Shown: piece by piece, positions 52,652 through 62,117 of the stretch
Layout of the letters: every line of letters starts with the position of its first letter
Numbering within the stretch: the first letter of the stretch is position 1
DNA from: JAGOGN01 sp036652735
Lineage (GTDB): Bacteria > Bacillota > Clostridia > Lachnospirales > Lachnospiraceae
Assembly (NCBI GenBank): GCA_036652735.1
Contig: JAVVVI010000006.1
Location: 1-64,000, forward strand
DNA: 64,000 bases
Reading direction: 5' to 3'
Position numbers and translations under genes: made by a program
The notes under the pieces: generated by a model
Database searches by the model: none
What the model saw: only the letters and a program-made list of their open reading frames with translations
Told to the model about the DNA's origin: nothing

Positions 52652-53746
52652 TTGAAAACAATTCACAAAGAATTTTCTCTAACAAAAATCTCACCAATAT
52701 TATCCGAATATTTTAATGAATCCAGTCTTTTTTTTGATATTGAAACCACCGGATTTTCACCTAAGAATGCACAACTTTATCTTATTGGCTGTATAAAAAG
52801 AAAGGGGACTTTGCTTTTAGTGAATCAATTTTTTGCTGAAAATCTTCTGGATGAGCCTAAGGTCTTGGACGCATTTCTTCAATTGCTCACTCCAGATATG
52901 CAGCTGATCTGCTTCCATGGAATCGGATTTGATCTTCCTTTTTTAAATGAGAAAATCCAACAGTTTCATATGGATTTTTCCCTTTCTACCATGAATTGTT
53001 TGGATCTTTTTAAACAAATGTATCCTTATAAAAAAATACTCGGTCTTGAAAATAGAACGCAACGAACGTATGAAGATTACTTGCAAACCAACCGCCTTGA
53101 TTCCTTTACCGGAGGGGAACTTATTTCTGTATACAAAGAGTATTGCAAACATCCTTCTACTGAGGTTCTGGAATTATTATTGCAGCATAATCTGGATGAT
53201 TTAACCGGAATGGTAACGCTTCTTCCGCTTATGGCCTATCCGTGTCTATTTCAGGGAAAGTATGCGATTTCTTCTTTAAAGCTGAATGATTATACTTCTC
53301 AGCAGGGTACATCCGCAAAAGAGGTCTTTTTTTCATTGACACCGAAGTTCTCACTTCCACATAAAATTTCTTATTTAAAGGATGACTTCTATCTTTCCGG
53401 TACGGAAAGCACCCTTACCTTGCGCGCACAGATTCATTGCACCCAGCTTAAGTTTTTTTATAACAACTACAAAGATTACTATTATCTTCCAATGGAAGAC
53501 CTTGTAATTCATAAAAGTGTTGGTTCTTATGTATCTAAGGAATTCCGGGAAAAGGCAACTTCCGAAAACTGCTTTATCAGAAAAGACGGTGAATTTCTTG
53601 GTCAGCCTCAGCAACTTTTTTCTCCTTCTTTTTGTTATGAAAGAAAAGACCGAATGCATTATTTTGAACTGAATACCGCTTTTCTAAAAGACTCTGCTCT
53701 TCAAAAAAAATACTGTGATCTCATACTCTCTTATCTTTTACGCTAG
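52652..53746 (+). CDS. YprB-like RNase H-like 3'-5' exonuclease domain protein
   Basis: The 364-residue protein has DEDD-type exonuclease motifs: FFDIETTGF (first Asp and Glu), FHGIGFDLPFL (second Asp), and HNLDDLTGM (third, with His/Asp). The fold matches YprB-type proteins. No partner helicase (YprA) is near. The start is a TTG, with AGGAGG nine bases upstream. The C-terminal 150 residues have no recognised domain. It is a single-gene unit facing cheR. Confidence 0.8.
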   Translation: MKTIHKEFSLTKISPILSEYFNESSLFFDIETTGFSPKNAQLYLIGCIKRKGTLLLVNQFFAENLLDEPKVLDAFLQLLTPDMQLICFHGIGFDLPFLNEKIQQFHMDFSLSTMNCLDLFKQMYPYKKILGLENRTQRTYEDYLQTNRLDSFTGGELISVYKEYCKHPSTEVLELLLQHNLDDLTGMVTLLPLMAYPCLFQGKYAISSLKLNDYTSQQGTSAKEVFFSLTPKFSLPHKISYLKDDFYLSGTESTLTLRAQIHCTQLKFFYNNYKDYYYLPMEDLVIHKSVGSYVSKEFREKATSENCFIRKDGEFLGQPQQLFSPSFCYERKDRMHYFELNTAFLKDSALQKKYCDLILSYLLR

Positions 53747-53762
53747 CTTATATTTATTATAT

Positions 53763-53801
53763 AAAAAAGCTGTATCACCGGCATTACACCGATCATACAG
53801 C
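53763..53801 (-). terminator. Intrinsic terminator of the rpiR-cheR unit
   Basis: GCTGTAT (53801-53795, minus strand) pairs with ATACAGC (53775-53769) around an unpaired centre and is followed by T6. It lies 14 bases after the cheR stop; it may also slow transcription from the convergent yprB-like gene. Confidence 0.72.
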
Positions 53802-53815
53802 AATCTATCGTTTGG

Positions 53816-54595
53816 TTACTCCATTCGTGAGAAGAAAAATGATTTTCCACGATTGAAATTGAAATCTTTATAATTCATAATTTGTTCGGTACTTCCAATA
53901 AACAACACACCATCTTTTGCTAACGCTTTATTAAATTTACGATAAACGTCGTCTTTTGCCTCTTCTGTAAAATAAATCAATACATTTCGGCATACAATCA
54001 AATGATAGCCCGTTGGATAGGCATCCTTTAAAAGATTGTGTTCTTTAAATTCTACCCTGGATTTGATCTCGTTTGAAATCTGATAGGAGCTTCCAATTTT
54101 AGTAAAATATTTTTTCTTATATTCCTCTGGAACAGATGCAATACTTTTCTCATTGTATAAGCCCATTCTTGCTTTATCTAATACCTGCTTATCTAAATCT
54201 GTTGCAAGAATCTTAATCTGATTCAATGGTACATGTGCTGAAAGAGCCATTACCAACGAATAGGGTTCATCACCGGTAGAGCAGGCTGCGCTCCAGATTT
54301 TCAAGCTTTTTCCAAACCGTTTAATCAATGCAGGAAACACTTCTTTGTTTAAAATTACCCATTGCTCCGGGTTACGATAAAATTCAGACACATTGATGGT
54401 AAGGAAATTAACAAACTGTTCAAACTTTTCCTTATCTTTTTTAATTAAAACCAAATAATCATCATATTTATCAATGTGATTTTTTGTAATTAAAGCCTCG
54501 ATTCTTCTTTTCATCTGCTTTTCTTTATAAGCATTTAAGTCTATCTTTGTTAAAAAGAATACATCTTTTTTAAATTTCTCATAATCATGGAACAA
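53816..54595 (-). CDS. cheR: CheR chemotaxis methyltransferase
   Basis: The 259-residue protein has the CheR N-terminal helices (INVSEFYRNPEQWVIL) and the SAM-binding domain (IWSAACSTGDEPYSLVMAL, CRNVLIYF). It methylates glutamates of chemoreceptors. No other che gene is in this window. The start is a TTG with AGAGGTG upstream. It follows the S1 gene by 22 bases, so it is in the rpiR unit. It implies a motile organism. Confidence 0.93.
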   Translation of the reverse strand: MFHDYEKFKKDVFFLTKIDLNAYKEKQMKRRIEALITKNHIDKYDDYLVLIKKDKEKFEQFVNFLTINVSEFYRNPEQWVILNKEVFPALIKRFGKSLKIWSAACSTGDEPYSLVMALSAHVPLNQIKILATDLDKQVLDKARMGLYNEKSIASVPEEYKKKYFTKIGSSYQISNEIKSRVEFKEHNLLKDAYPTGYHLIVCRNVLIYFTEEAKDDVYRKFNKALAKDGVLFIGSTEQIMNYKDFNFNRGKSFFFSRME

Positions 54596-54617
54596 AGAAT
54601 CACCTCTTTTTAGTGTT

Positions 54618-55760
54618 TTATTCGTTCTCTAATCTTGCTGCAACCTCATCAATGTTAACGTCAGCAATGTCTGCATCCTCTTCATATCTTGGTTCTTCTG
54701 TATATTCAGGCTCCGTTAAAGCTTTAATACTTAAGCTGATCTTTCTCTCTTCTTCATTAAAGTCAACAATCTTAGCTTCTACTTCCTGTCCAACCTTTAA
54801 AAAGTCAGATGGTTTCTCAACATGTTCTCTTGCAATCTGAGATACGTGTAATAATGCATCTACTCCTGAAGCTAATTCAACAAATGCTCCAAAATCAGTC
54901 ATTCTTGCAACAACACCGGTTACAATGGTTCCTACTGCATAACGATTTGCTGCATCTTTCCAAGGATTCTCATCATCAAACTTCTTGCTTAATGCAATCT
55001 TTGTATCATTGATGTCCTTAATAAATACACGAACTTTTTCTCCAACTTTTAAGACTTTTTTAGGATTTTCTACCCTTCCCCATGACATTTCAGAGATGTG
55101 AAGCAATCCATCTGCACCACCAAGGTCAATAAAAGCACCAAAATCGGTCACATTCTTAACAACACCCTCAATTACATCGCCAACTTTAATCTTTGCAAAT
55201 AATTCTTTCTGTAATTCCATTTTCTTTGCTGTTAACAACTGTCTTCTGTCACCAATTACTCTTCTTCTCTTAGGATTAAATTCTGTTACCACAAATTCAA
55301 TTTCCTGACCTGCAAATTTGCTTAAATCTTTTTCATAAGAATCGGATACAAGACTTGCCGGAATAAAGATTCTTGCTTCGTCTACGATAACGCTTAATCC
55401 GCCGGATAATACTTCTGATACCTTTGCTGTTAATACTTCATGATTGTTGAACGCTTCTTCAATTCGTTTGTTGCCTTTATCAGCAGCAAGACGCTTGTAT
55501 GTAAGCGTAACCTGTCCTTCTCCGTCGTTCACTTTTAATACTTTCGCTTCCATTGTATCACCAACGTTCACAAGAGTGGTGAGATCGACATTTGGCTCAT
55601 TTGTGTATTCACTGCGTGTAATAATTCCGTCTGATTTATAACCAATGTTTAATATAATTTCATCACATTTCACACCAATAACGGTACCTTCGACAACCTC
55701 CCCATTTCTTATTGTTTTTAATGATCCTTCAAGCATTTGTTCAAAACTCATTTCTGACAT
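54618..55760 (-). CDS. rpsA: 30S ribosomal protein S1-like (four S1 domains)
   Basis: The 380-residue protein has four S1 RNA-binding repeats, the second degenerate (VLSGGLSVIVDEARIFIP), the third and fourth typical (GVVKNVTDFGAFIDLG, GVVARMTDFGAFVEL), and an acidic end. It binds mRNA on the small subunit. The ATG at 55760 is 9 bases from GAGGAGG. It overlaps the end of ispH by 20 bases in another frame. In many clostridia IspH and S1 are one fused protein. Confidence 0.92.
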   Translation of the reverse strand: MSEMSFEQMLEGSLKTIRNGEVVEGTVIGVKCDEIILNIGYKSDGIITRSEYTNEPNVDLTTLVNVGDTMEAKVLKVNDGEGQVTLTYKRLAADKGNKRIEEAFNNHEVLTAKVSEVLSGGLSVIVDEARIFIPASLVSDSYEKDLSKFAGQEIEFVVTEFNPKRRRVIGDRRQLLTAKKMELQKELFAKIKVGDVIEGVVKNVTDFGAFIDLGGADGLLHISEMSWGRVENPKKVLKVGEKVRVFIKDINDTKIALSKKFDDENPWKDAANRYAVGTIVTGVVARMTDFGAFVELASGVDALLHVSQIAREHVEKPSDFLKVGQEVEAKIVDFNEEERKISLSIKALTEPEYTEEPRYEEDADIADVNIDEVAARLENE

Positions 55761-56595
55761 TTTTTTGAACCTCCTCAATAATTTTATTTGGGGTTGAAGC
55801 CCCTGCGGTAATACCTACGATGTCAAAGGATTGAAATTCGTTACAATCCAGATCGTTTACTGTTTGTATATAGTAAGTATTTTCACATTCATTTTTACAT
55901 AGTTCAAATAACTTCTGCGTATTGGAACTGTTCTTATCCCCGATTACTATTATGGCATCCGATTGCTCTGCTAATTCAAGTGCTTCCGTCTGTCTTTCAT
56001 TCGTTGCATTGCAGATGGTATTTAAAACAATTATATCATAACCTTTTTTCGTAATTATTTCAACTAATTCTTTAAATTTGTTGTTGTTAAATGTCGTTTG
56101 TGATACAATACAAAGTTTTTCACCGGTAGAAAGGGAAAATTTCTCTGCTTCTTCCGGCGTATCAATCACAAAGGTTTGTGCCGAACTGCTCCACCCACGA
56201 ATTCCTTTTACCTCCGGATGACGGTCATCCCCAATAATTAAAATAGCATATCCCTTTTCACTGTATTCTTCCACATAATGATGAATTTTTTTAACAAAGG
56301 GACAGGTTGCATCCACATAAGCAAGCTGTTTTTTTTCTAAAAGAGTATAGATATTTTTCCCCACACCATGCGAGCGAATTACCACACAGCCATACTCCAG
56401 CTGCTGAAGTTCCCCTTCTGAATGTAGCACGGTAACGCCCTTTTCTTCTAATTCATCAATCACTACATCATTGTGTATAATTGGACCATAGGTATAAATG
56501 GGTCCCTTTTCCTTTTTTGTTAGTTCAAAAACCGTATCTACGGCACGTTTTACTCCAAAACAAAACCCGGCACTTTTGGCTGTCTTAACTTCCAT
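55741..56595 (-). CDS. ispH: 4-hydroxy-3-methylbut-2-enyl diphosphate reductase IspH
   Basis: The 284-residue protein has the three cluster Cys in AGFCFGVKRAV, DATCPFVKKIH and NTICNATNERQ, and the end VGITAGASTPNKII. It is the last enzyme of the methylerythritol phosphate route to isoprenoids. The stop comes shortly after an A7 run that contains the S1 start. It begins 5 bases after cmk. Confidence 0.95.
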   Translation of the reverse strand: MEVKTAKSAGFCFGVKRAVDTVFELTKKEKGPIYTYGPIIHNDVVIDELEEKGVTVLHSEGELQQLEYGCVVIRSHGVGKNIYTLLEKKQLAYVDATCPFVKKIHHYVEEYSEKGYAILIIGDDRHPEVKGIRGWSSSAQTFVIDTPEEAEKFSLSTGEKLCIVSQTTFNNNKFKELVEIITKKGYDIIVLNTICNATNERQTEALELAEQSDAIIVIGDKNSSNTQKLFELCKNECENTYYIQTVNDLDCNEFQSFDIVGITAGASTPNKIIEEVQKNVRNEF

Positions 56596-56600
56596 CTTTG

Positions 56601-57266
56601 TTATATCCTATCTTCGTATAATTTATATAAAAATTCAACGACGTCGTCAATTCCCATTGCAGATGTATCCACAAGAACTGCATCTTCTGCTTGTTTTAAA
56701 GGTGCGGTCTTTCGAGTCATATCCTGTTCATCCCGTTCTTTAATATCTTTTTTAATCTGCTGAAGATCTGCCGGTTCCCCCTTGTCAAGGAGCTGCTGAT
56801 ATCTTCTTTGTGCTCTGGTATCTACGCTAGCTGTGAGATAAATCTTCAACTGGGCTTCCGGCAGAATGCAGGTTCCAATATCTCTGCCGTCCATAATAAC
56901 ATTAGATGACTTTGCAAGGGTTTGCTGCAGCTGTCTTAAATGTTCCCGCACCTGCTTATATCCACTGGTTGCAGATGCCATCTTTCCAACCGCTTCCCTT
57001 CGAATCTTTGTGTTGATATTTTCATTATTTAGATAAACAATTTGCTCTTCATTTACATAATTTATCGTAATATGAATGTCTTTACAAGCTTTATTGATTT
57101 GTTCTTCTTTCATGGGGTCTATTTTATGTTCCATGAAATAAACTGCCATTGCCCGATACATTGCTCCGGTATCTACATAAATAAATCCTGTTTTTTCAGC
57201 AAGTTTTCTGGCAATTGTGCTTTTTCCGGCTCCTGCCGGTCCATCAATTGCAATATTATATCCCAT
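56601..57266 (-). CDS. cmk: Cytidylate kinase
   Basis: The 221-residue kinase has the P-loop GPAGAGKST, VDTGAMYRAM, and VIMDGRDIGTCILP. It phosphorylates CMP and dCMP. The ATG at 57266 with GAGGTG is the chosen start (MGYNIAIDG). The order cmk-ispH-rpsA is the conserved clostridial order. Confidence 0.96.
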   Translation of the reverse strand: MGYNIAIDGPAGAGKSTIARKLAEKTGFIYVDTGAMYRAMAVYFMEHKIDPMKEEQINKACKDIHITINYVNEEQIVYLNNENINTKIRREAVGKMASATSGYKQVREHLRQLQQTLAKSSNVIMDGRDIGTCILPEAQLKIYLTASVDTRAQRRYQQLLDKGEPADLQQIKKDIKERDEQDMTRKTAPLKQAEDAVLVDTSAMGIDDVVEFLYKLYEDRI

Positions 57267-57290
57267 TCTACACCTCATTTTATACTGATT

Positions 57291-58517
57291 TTATGTTATG
57301 CTTCGTCCTGCAAGTACACCGGTTGACCATGCTATTTGCAGATTGTAGCCGCCCGTTAGAGCATCTACATCCATAAGTTCTCCTGCAAAATAAAGATTTT
57401 TAATCAGCTTTGATTCCATGGTTGATGGATTGATTTCTTTCACATTTACTCCACCCCTCGTGATAATTGCCTCGTTAAATCCCCTTAATCCAATTAAGGT
57501 AAGCGGCATCGCTTTTATACATTTTACAAAAAATTCCCGTTCTACTTTTGAGATCTCATTTACCTTCTTCTCCGGTGAAATTCCGCTTAATTCAATCATA
57601 ACGGGAATCATCTTTGATGGAAATAAATCAGTAATGGCATTTTTAAATTGTTTGTTATGGTTTTCTTCAAATTCTCTTAAAATCCGCTTGTCCAATGTTT
57701 CCGCAGTAATGGCAGGCTTTAAATCTATAGTCATATCCAAAGGTCCTTTTTGAATTGCATCATTTACAATTCCACTAGCACTTAATAGTAAGGGACCACT
57801 TACTCCATAATGAGTGAACAGCATCTCTCCAAATTCTCGAAACAGTTCTTTCTTACCATTCTTAATGGTAACTTCAACATTTTTTAAGGATACCCCCTGT
57901 AATTCCGGTATATAGGCTTCTTTCGCAATAAAAGGTACCAGTGAAGGTCGGATTTTTGTGACACTATGCCCCATTTGCTGCGCAAACTCATATCCATCTC
58001 CAGTAGACCCTGTTGTCTGATAGGAATATCCTCCCGTAGCTACAATTACGGCATCATAAGGCAGGAGTTTTCCTTTTATTACCACTCCTGTTAGAGCACC
58101 CGCTTCCGCACAGATGCGTTCCACCTTTGTATTCAGATATATCTGAACCCCTGCCTGGTGTAATGCCTTCTGTAGTGCAGCAATTACGTCTGACGAGTGG
58201 TCTGACACAGGGAACACGCGGTTTCCCCGTTCTATTTTTGTTGCACATCCCTGTTCGTTAAAAAAATCTATCACGGACCGGTTATCAAATCCATATAAAG
58301 CACTGTATAGAAACTTGGGATTTTTTACTATGTTTGAAAAAAGAACATCCAAATCTGAGGCATTTGTTAAATTACACCGTCCTTTTCCTGTAATATATAT
58401 TTTTTTCCCGAGTTTTTCATTTTTTTCATATAAATCTACCTGGTGACCGGAGTTTGCTGCCGCTATTGCTGCTGCCATTCCTGCTGCGCCACCACCTATA
58501 ATCGCTGCTTTACTCAT
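57291..58517 (-). CDS. FAD-dependent oxidoreductase, BaiN/HI0933 family
   Basis: The 408-residue flavoprotein has the N-terminal FAD motif IIGGGAAGMAAAIAAANSG, then LYEKNEKLGKKIYITGKGRCNLTN in parts, and the C-terminal LYFAGELMDVDALTGGYNLQIAWSTG. Family members reduce various substrates (BaiN in bile acid metabolism is one), and the reaction here is open. The start overlaps the end of rpiR by 8 bases. Confidence 0.9.
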   Translation of the reverse strand: MSKAAIIGGGAAGMAAAIAAANSGHQVDLYEKNEKLGKKIYITGKGRCNLTNASDLDVLFSNIVKNPKFLYSALYGFDNRSVIDFFNEQGCATKIERGNRVFPVSDHSSDVIAALQKALHQAGVQIYLNTKVERICAEAGALTGVVIKGKLLPYDAVIVATGGYSYQTTGSTGDGYEFAQQMGHSVTKIRPSLVPFIAKEAYIPELQGVSLKNVEVTIKNGKKELFREFGEMLFTHYGVSGPLLLSASGIVNDAIQKGPLDMTIDLKPAITAETLDKRILREFEENHNKQFKNAITDLFPSKMIPVMIELSGISPEKKVNEISKVEREFFVKCIKAMPLTLIGLRGFNEAIITRGGVNVKEINPSTMESKLIKNLYFAGELMDVDALTGGYNLQIAWSTGVLAGRSIT

Positions 58518-59436
58518 TTTTTTTACCTAAATTGGCATATCTCATCTTCATGGAATCATCAATATAATTAATTTCATCATTTTCATATACCTGGTATTCA
58601 TCCCAGATTTGTTCCAATGAATCTAAGGTTTCAATTACCTCTCCCTGTTTTTTCATACATATTGCAATAATTAACGCATTAATAAGACTAAGTGGTGCCA
58701 CCAGAGAATCTAAAATAGATGCCATGTCGCTTTTCGCTACCAGGTTACAGGAAGAATACAGATTCATTGGTGAATGAATGCTGTCTGTTATCGTAATTAC
58801 TTTTGCATTCTTATGATTGGCAAATTCCAATGCCTTAAGTGTTCGCATGGAATATCTTGGAAAACTAATACCTACAATCACATCTGCTGCATTAATTCGA
58901 ACCATTTGTTCAAATAACTCACTTGCACTATTTGTAGTCAGCACTTTTACATCCTGAAACATTAAATTAAAATAAAACCCTAAAAACTCTGCTAAGGGCG
59001 CACAGCTTCTAATCCCGACTATATAGATTTTTTTTGCCTTTAAAAGGATATCCACGGCCAGTTCAAAAGCCGCCTCATCAATGCCGGCAATGGTTGTCTG
59101 AATCCGTTCCATGTCGGACTGAAGCACAGTTTCTAAAATCTTGGACTGATCCATTCGACCATAAGTTACTTCCATTCGCTGTGCGGAATTTAACTTATTA
59201 CGTACTAACTCCTCTAATGCCTTTTGAAATTCCGGATAGCCTTTATATCCTAGGTGGGTCGCAAAACGAACCACCGTTGATTCGCTGATTCCCACTACTT
59301 CTCCTAATTTGGCAGCAGTTAAAAATACTGCTTTATCAAAGTTATCCGTGATGTAAGTTGCAAGTACTTTTTGCCCCTTACTTAAATGACTGTATCGGTC
59401 ATTGATTCGATTCATTAATTCATTGGAATTGCTCAT
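58510..59436 (-). CDS. MurR/RpiR-family transcriptional regulator
   Basis: The 308-residue protein has an N-terminal helix-turn-helix of RpiR type (LSKGQKVLATYI, AAKLGEVVGISESTVVRFATHLGYKGY) and a C-terminal SIS sugar-phosphate-binding domain (IYIVGIRSCAPLAEFLGFYF, VIVGISFPRYSM). Such regulators respond to phosphosugars. The ATG at 59436 with AAAGGTG is chosen over a GTG nine bases up. It leads a six-gene unit and lies next to the decarboxylase cluster; it could be autoregulated through the palindrome on its promoter. Confidence 0.93.
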   Translation of the reverse strand: MSNSNELMNRINDRYSHLSKGQKVLATYITDNFDKAVFLTAAKLGEVVGISESTVVRFATHLGYKGYPEFQKALEELVRNKLNSAQRMEVTYGRMDQSKILETVLQSDMERIQTTIAGIDEAAFELAVDILLKAKKIYIVGIRSCAPLAEFLGFYFNLMFQDVKVLTTNSASELFEQMVRINAADVIVGISFPRYSMRTLKALEFANHKNAKVITITDSIHSPMNLYSSCNLVAKSDMASILDSLVAPLSLINALIIAICMKKQGEVIETLDSLEQIWDEYQVYENDEINYIDDSMKMRYANLGKKNE

Positions 59437-59463
59437 ATTTTGCACCTTTTCTTCAGTAAAGCA

Positions 59464-59487
59464 GCGCTAATTGAGGTTCATTAGCGC
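59464..59487 (-). promoter_or_regulatory. Hairpin in rpiR leader, possible terminator of decarboxylase unit
   Basis: GCGCTAAT (59487-59480, minus) pairs perfectly with ATTAGCGC (59471-59464) around an 8-base loop. No T tract follows. It is either part of the 5' UTR of rpiR or the weak terminator of the upstream unit. Confidence 0.45.
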
Positions 59488-59500
59488 CCTTACTTTGTAC

Positions 59501-59529
59501 ATTATATCAAATTCTTATTGTGTACACAA
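59501..59529 (-). promoter_or_regulatory. Sigma-A promoter of rpiR unit
   Basis: TTGTGT (59529-59524), 17-base spacer and TATAAT with upstream TG (59506-59501). Confidence 0.8.
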
Positions 59530-59531
59530 TA
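59516..59531. promoter_or_regulatory. Perfect 16-bp palindrome over the -35 box
   Basis: TATTGTGTACACAATA is identical on both strands and covers the -35 of the rpiR promoter, 5 bases from the stop codon of the decarboxylase alpha gene. It is a candidate operator for RpiR or another dimeric repressor. Confidence 0.55.
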
Positions 59532-59536
59532 GCCAA

Positions 59537-60946
59537 TTATACCGGATAAGCAATATTCTCCTTATCTGCCACCTTTGGATCAACTAAGTTCTTCTGTGCC
59601 TGACGATATTTGAAGAAATCAAGGGCTACCTGTGGAAATAATGCATAGGTGAGAACATCTTCATCCTGCTCTTTATAGGGTGCTATTTCTTTCTCTAATT
59701 TTTCCAGCTCATTTTCAATAAGATCGGCCGGACGGCAGGTAATTACAGGTTCATCGCCTACTACCTTCTTCACTACTTCCGGATTAAATGGTTTTACAGT
59801 TTGTCCATATTCGCCTTTCAACACGGCTTTTGTCTCTTTTGTTGCTACTTTATATCGTTCTCCCATAAGAACATTAAAAATCGACTGTGTTCCAACAATT
59901 TGACTGGATGGTGTAACAAGTGGCGGTTCCCCTAAATCTTTTCGAACTTTAGGAATTTCCTGTAATACTTCATCATAACGGTCTTCCGCATTTTGTTCTT
60001 TTAACTGTGAAAGCATATTGGATAACATTCCACCTGGAACCTGATACAGCAAGGTTTTAATATTAACACCCATTACCTTTGGATTCAGTAATCCGGATTT
60101 CAATGCATCATCTCTCATTGGTCTAAAGTAATCTGCTATTTCTGCAAGTAATTTCTGATCCAGTCCGGTATCATAAGGTGTGTTACGGAACGTTTCCACC
60201 ATAACCTCTGTTGCCGGCTGACTGGTTCCAAGTGCAAAAGGCGACATGGCTGTATCAATCACATCACAGCCCGCTTCTACCGCCTTTAAATAGGTCATAC
60301 TGGCAACTCCACTGGTATAATGGGTATGAAGCTGTATTGGAATGGATACATTGTCTTTTAATGCATGAATGAGGGTGTCTGCTTCGTATGGAAGCAATAA
60401 TCCTGCCATATCTTTAATACAAATAGAACTTGCTCCCATGCTCTCAATTCGTTTTGCAATATCCGTCCAATACTCTAAGGTATAGGCATCCCCTAAAGTA
60501 TAAGACAATGCAACCTGGGCATGGGCTTTTTCATGAACCGCTGCTTTTACTGCCGTCTCCAAATTACGAATATCATTTAAGCAGTCAAAAATTCGAATAA
60601 TATCAATTCCATTGGATATGGATTTTTGTACAAAATACGTAACCACATCATCTGCATAATGTCGATATCCTAATATATTCTGTCCACGAAACAACATTTG
60701 CAGCTTTGTATTTTTAAATCCATCTCTTAATTTTCTCAAACGGTCCCAAGGATCTTCCTTTAAAAATCGTAAGCTTGCATCAAAGGTTGCACCACCCCAG
60801 CATTCCACCGAATGATAGCCTACCTTGTCCATTTTATCTATAATTGGAAGCATTTGTTCCGTTGTCATACGGGTTGCAATCAAGGATTGGTGTGCATCCC
60901 GCAATACTGTTTCAGTAATTTTAATTGGTTTTTTCTCTACTACCAT
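59537..60946 (-). CDS. Biotin-dependent oxaloacetate/pyruvate carboxyltransferase (alpha/5S-type subunit)
   Basis: The 469-residue protein has the carboxyltransferase start VLRDAHQSLIATRM and metal-binding His in LHTHYTSGVA, and it lacks a biotin domain, so it needs the separate carrier at 62118-62483. It resembles the 5S subunit of transcarboxylase and the alpha subunit of oxaloacetate decarboxylase. It transfers a carboxyl group between oxaloacetate and biotin. It is the last gene of the cluster. Confidence 0.92.
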   Translation of the reverse strand: MVVEKKPIKITETVLRDAHQSLIATRMTTEQMLPIIDKMDKVGYHSVECWGGATFDASLRFLKEDPWDRLRKLRDGFKNTKLQMLFRGQNILGYRHYADDVVTYFVQKSISNGIDIIRIFDCLNDIRNLETAVKAAVHEKAHAQVALSYTLGDAYTLEYWTDIAKRIESMGASSICIKDMAGLLLPYEADTLIHALKDNVSIPIQLHTHYTSGVASMTYLKAVEAGCDVIDTAMSPFALGTSQPATEVMVETFRNTPYDTGLDQKLLAEIADYFRPMRDDALKSGLLNPKVMGVNIKTLLYQVPGGMLSNMLSQLKEQNAEDRYDEVLQEIPKVRKDLGEPPLVTPSSQIVGTQSIFNVLMGERYKVATKETKAVLKGEYGQTVKPFNPEVVKKVVGDEPVITCRPADLIENELEKLEKEIAPYKEQDEDVLTYALFPQVALDFFKYRQAQKNLVDPKVADKENIAYPV

Positions 60947-60957
60947 GATTCCTCCTC

Positions 60958-62106
60958 CTAAATTCCAAAGATTGCCATAAATACACCTGCGGCAACTGCC
61001 GTTCCAATCACACCTGCAACGTTTGGTCCCATTGCGTGCATAATTAAGAAATTGGTTGGATCCTCTTCCGCACCAACCTTGTGTGCCACACGTGCTGACA
61101 TTGGTACTGCTGATACTCCGGCTGCTCCAATTAATGGATTTACTTCTCCATGGGTTAATTTACACATAAGCTTTCCAAACAGAACTCCGGCTGCCGTTCC
61201 AAAACAAAATGCAAGTAAGCCCAATGCCACAATCTTTAAGGTTGTTACGTTTAAGAATGCCTCTGCACTTGTTGTGGCACCTACCGAAACACCCAGCAGT
61301 ATAACTACAATGTACATTAGAGCATTGGATGCCGTATCGGTAAGCTGACGAACCACACCGCTTTCACGGAATAAGTTACCAAGCATTAACATTCCAATCA
61401 GGGGTGCCGTAGATGGAAGAATTAAAATAACAACGACCGATACAATGATTGGAAAAAGAATTCGTTCTTTTTTTGAAACCGGTCGTAATTGTTTCATATG
61501 GATCGAACGTTCTTTTTTTGTGGTTAATAATTTCATAATTGGTGGCTGTATAATTGGAACCAAAGCCATATAGGAATAGGCCGCGACGGCTATCGGACCC
61601 ATTAAATTATTTTGTCCAAGCTTACTTGCAAGAAACAATGAAGTTGGTCCATCCGCTCCACCAATAATGGCGATTGCTGCGGCTGCTTTGTCTACAAATC
61701 CCATTGTAATTGCAAGGAAATAAGCTCCAAAGACTCCAAATTGTGCGGCTGCTCCAAGAAGAAAGCTCTTGGGATTTGCAATCAATGGTGAAAAATCAGT
61801 CTGTGCACCTACTCCAAGAAAAATCAAGGAAGGAAGTATGGACCATTTATCCAGTAGATAAAAATAATGCAGTAACCCTCCCACTCCCTGTGAGGATTTT
61901 CCGGGATCCATCATAATATCCGGATACAGGTTAACTAATAACATACCAAAGGCAATTGGTAATAATAGTAAAGGTTCATATTCTTTTTTTATTGCCAGAT
62001 AGAGAAAAATACATGCGACAGCCACCATGGCAAAGTTCCCCCATGTTAGATTAAAAAAAGCTGTTTGATGTATCAGATTCCCCATGGTTTCCGCTACATA
62101 ACTCAT
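60958..62106 (-). CDS. Sodium-pumping decarboxylase beta subunit
   Basis: The 382-residue polytopic protein has the beta-subunit core IGGADGPTSLFLASKL and NPLIGAAGVSAVPMSARVAHKVG with the conserved Asp and Ser of the ion path. It decarboxylates the biotin carrier and drives sodium export. Members serve oxaloacetate, methylmalonyl-CoA and glutaconyl-CoA decarboxylases alike. It follows the biotin-carrier gene by 11 bases. Confidence 0.94.
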   Translation of the reverse strand: MSYVAETMGNLIHQTAFFNLTWGNFAMVAVACIFLYLAIKKEYEPLLLLPIAFGMLLVNLYPDIMMDPGKSSQGVGGLLHYFYLLDKWSILPSLIFLGVGAQTDFSPLIANPKSFLLGAAAQFGVFGAYFLAITMGFVDKAAAAIAIIGGADGPTSLFLASKLGQNNLMGPIAVAAYSYMALVPIIQPPIMKLLTTKKERSIHMKQLRPVSKKERILFPIIVSVVVILILPSTAPLIGMLMLGNLFRESGVVRQLTDTASNALMYIVVILLGVSVGATTSAEAFLNVTTLKIVALGLLAFCFGTAAGVLFGKLMCKLTHGEVNPLIGAAGVSAVPMSARVAHKVGAEEDPTNFLIMHAMGPNVAGVIGTAVAAGVFMAIFGI

Positions 62107-62117
62107 ATATTTTTCCT

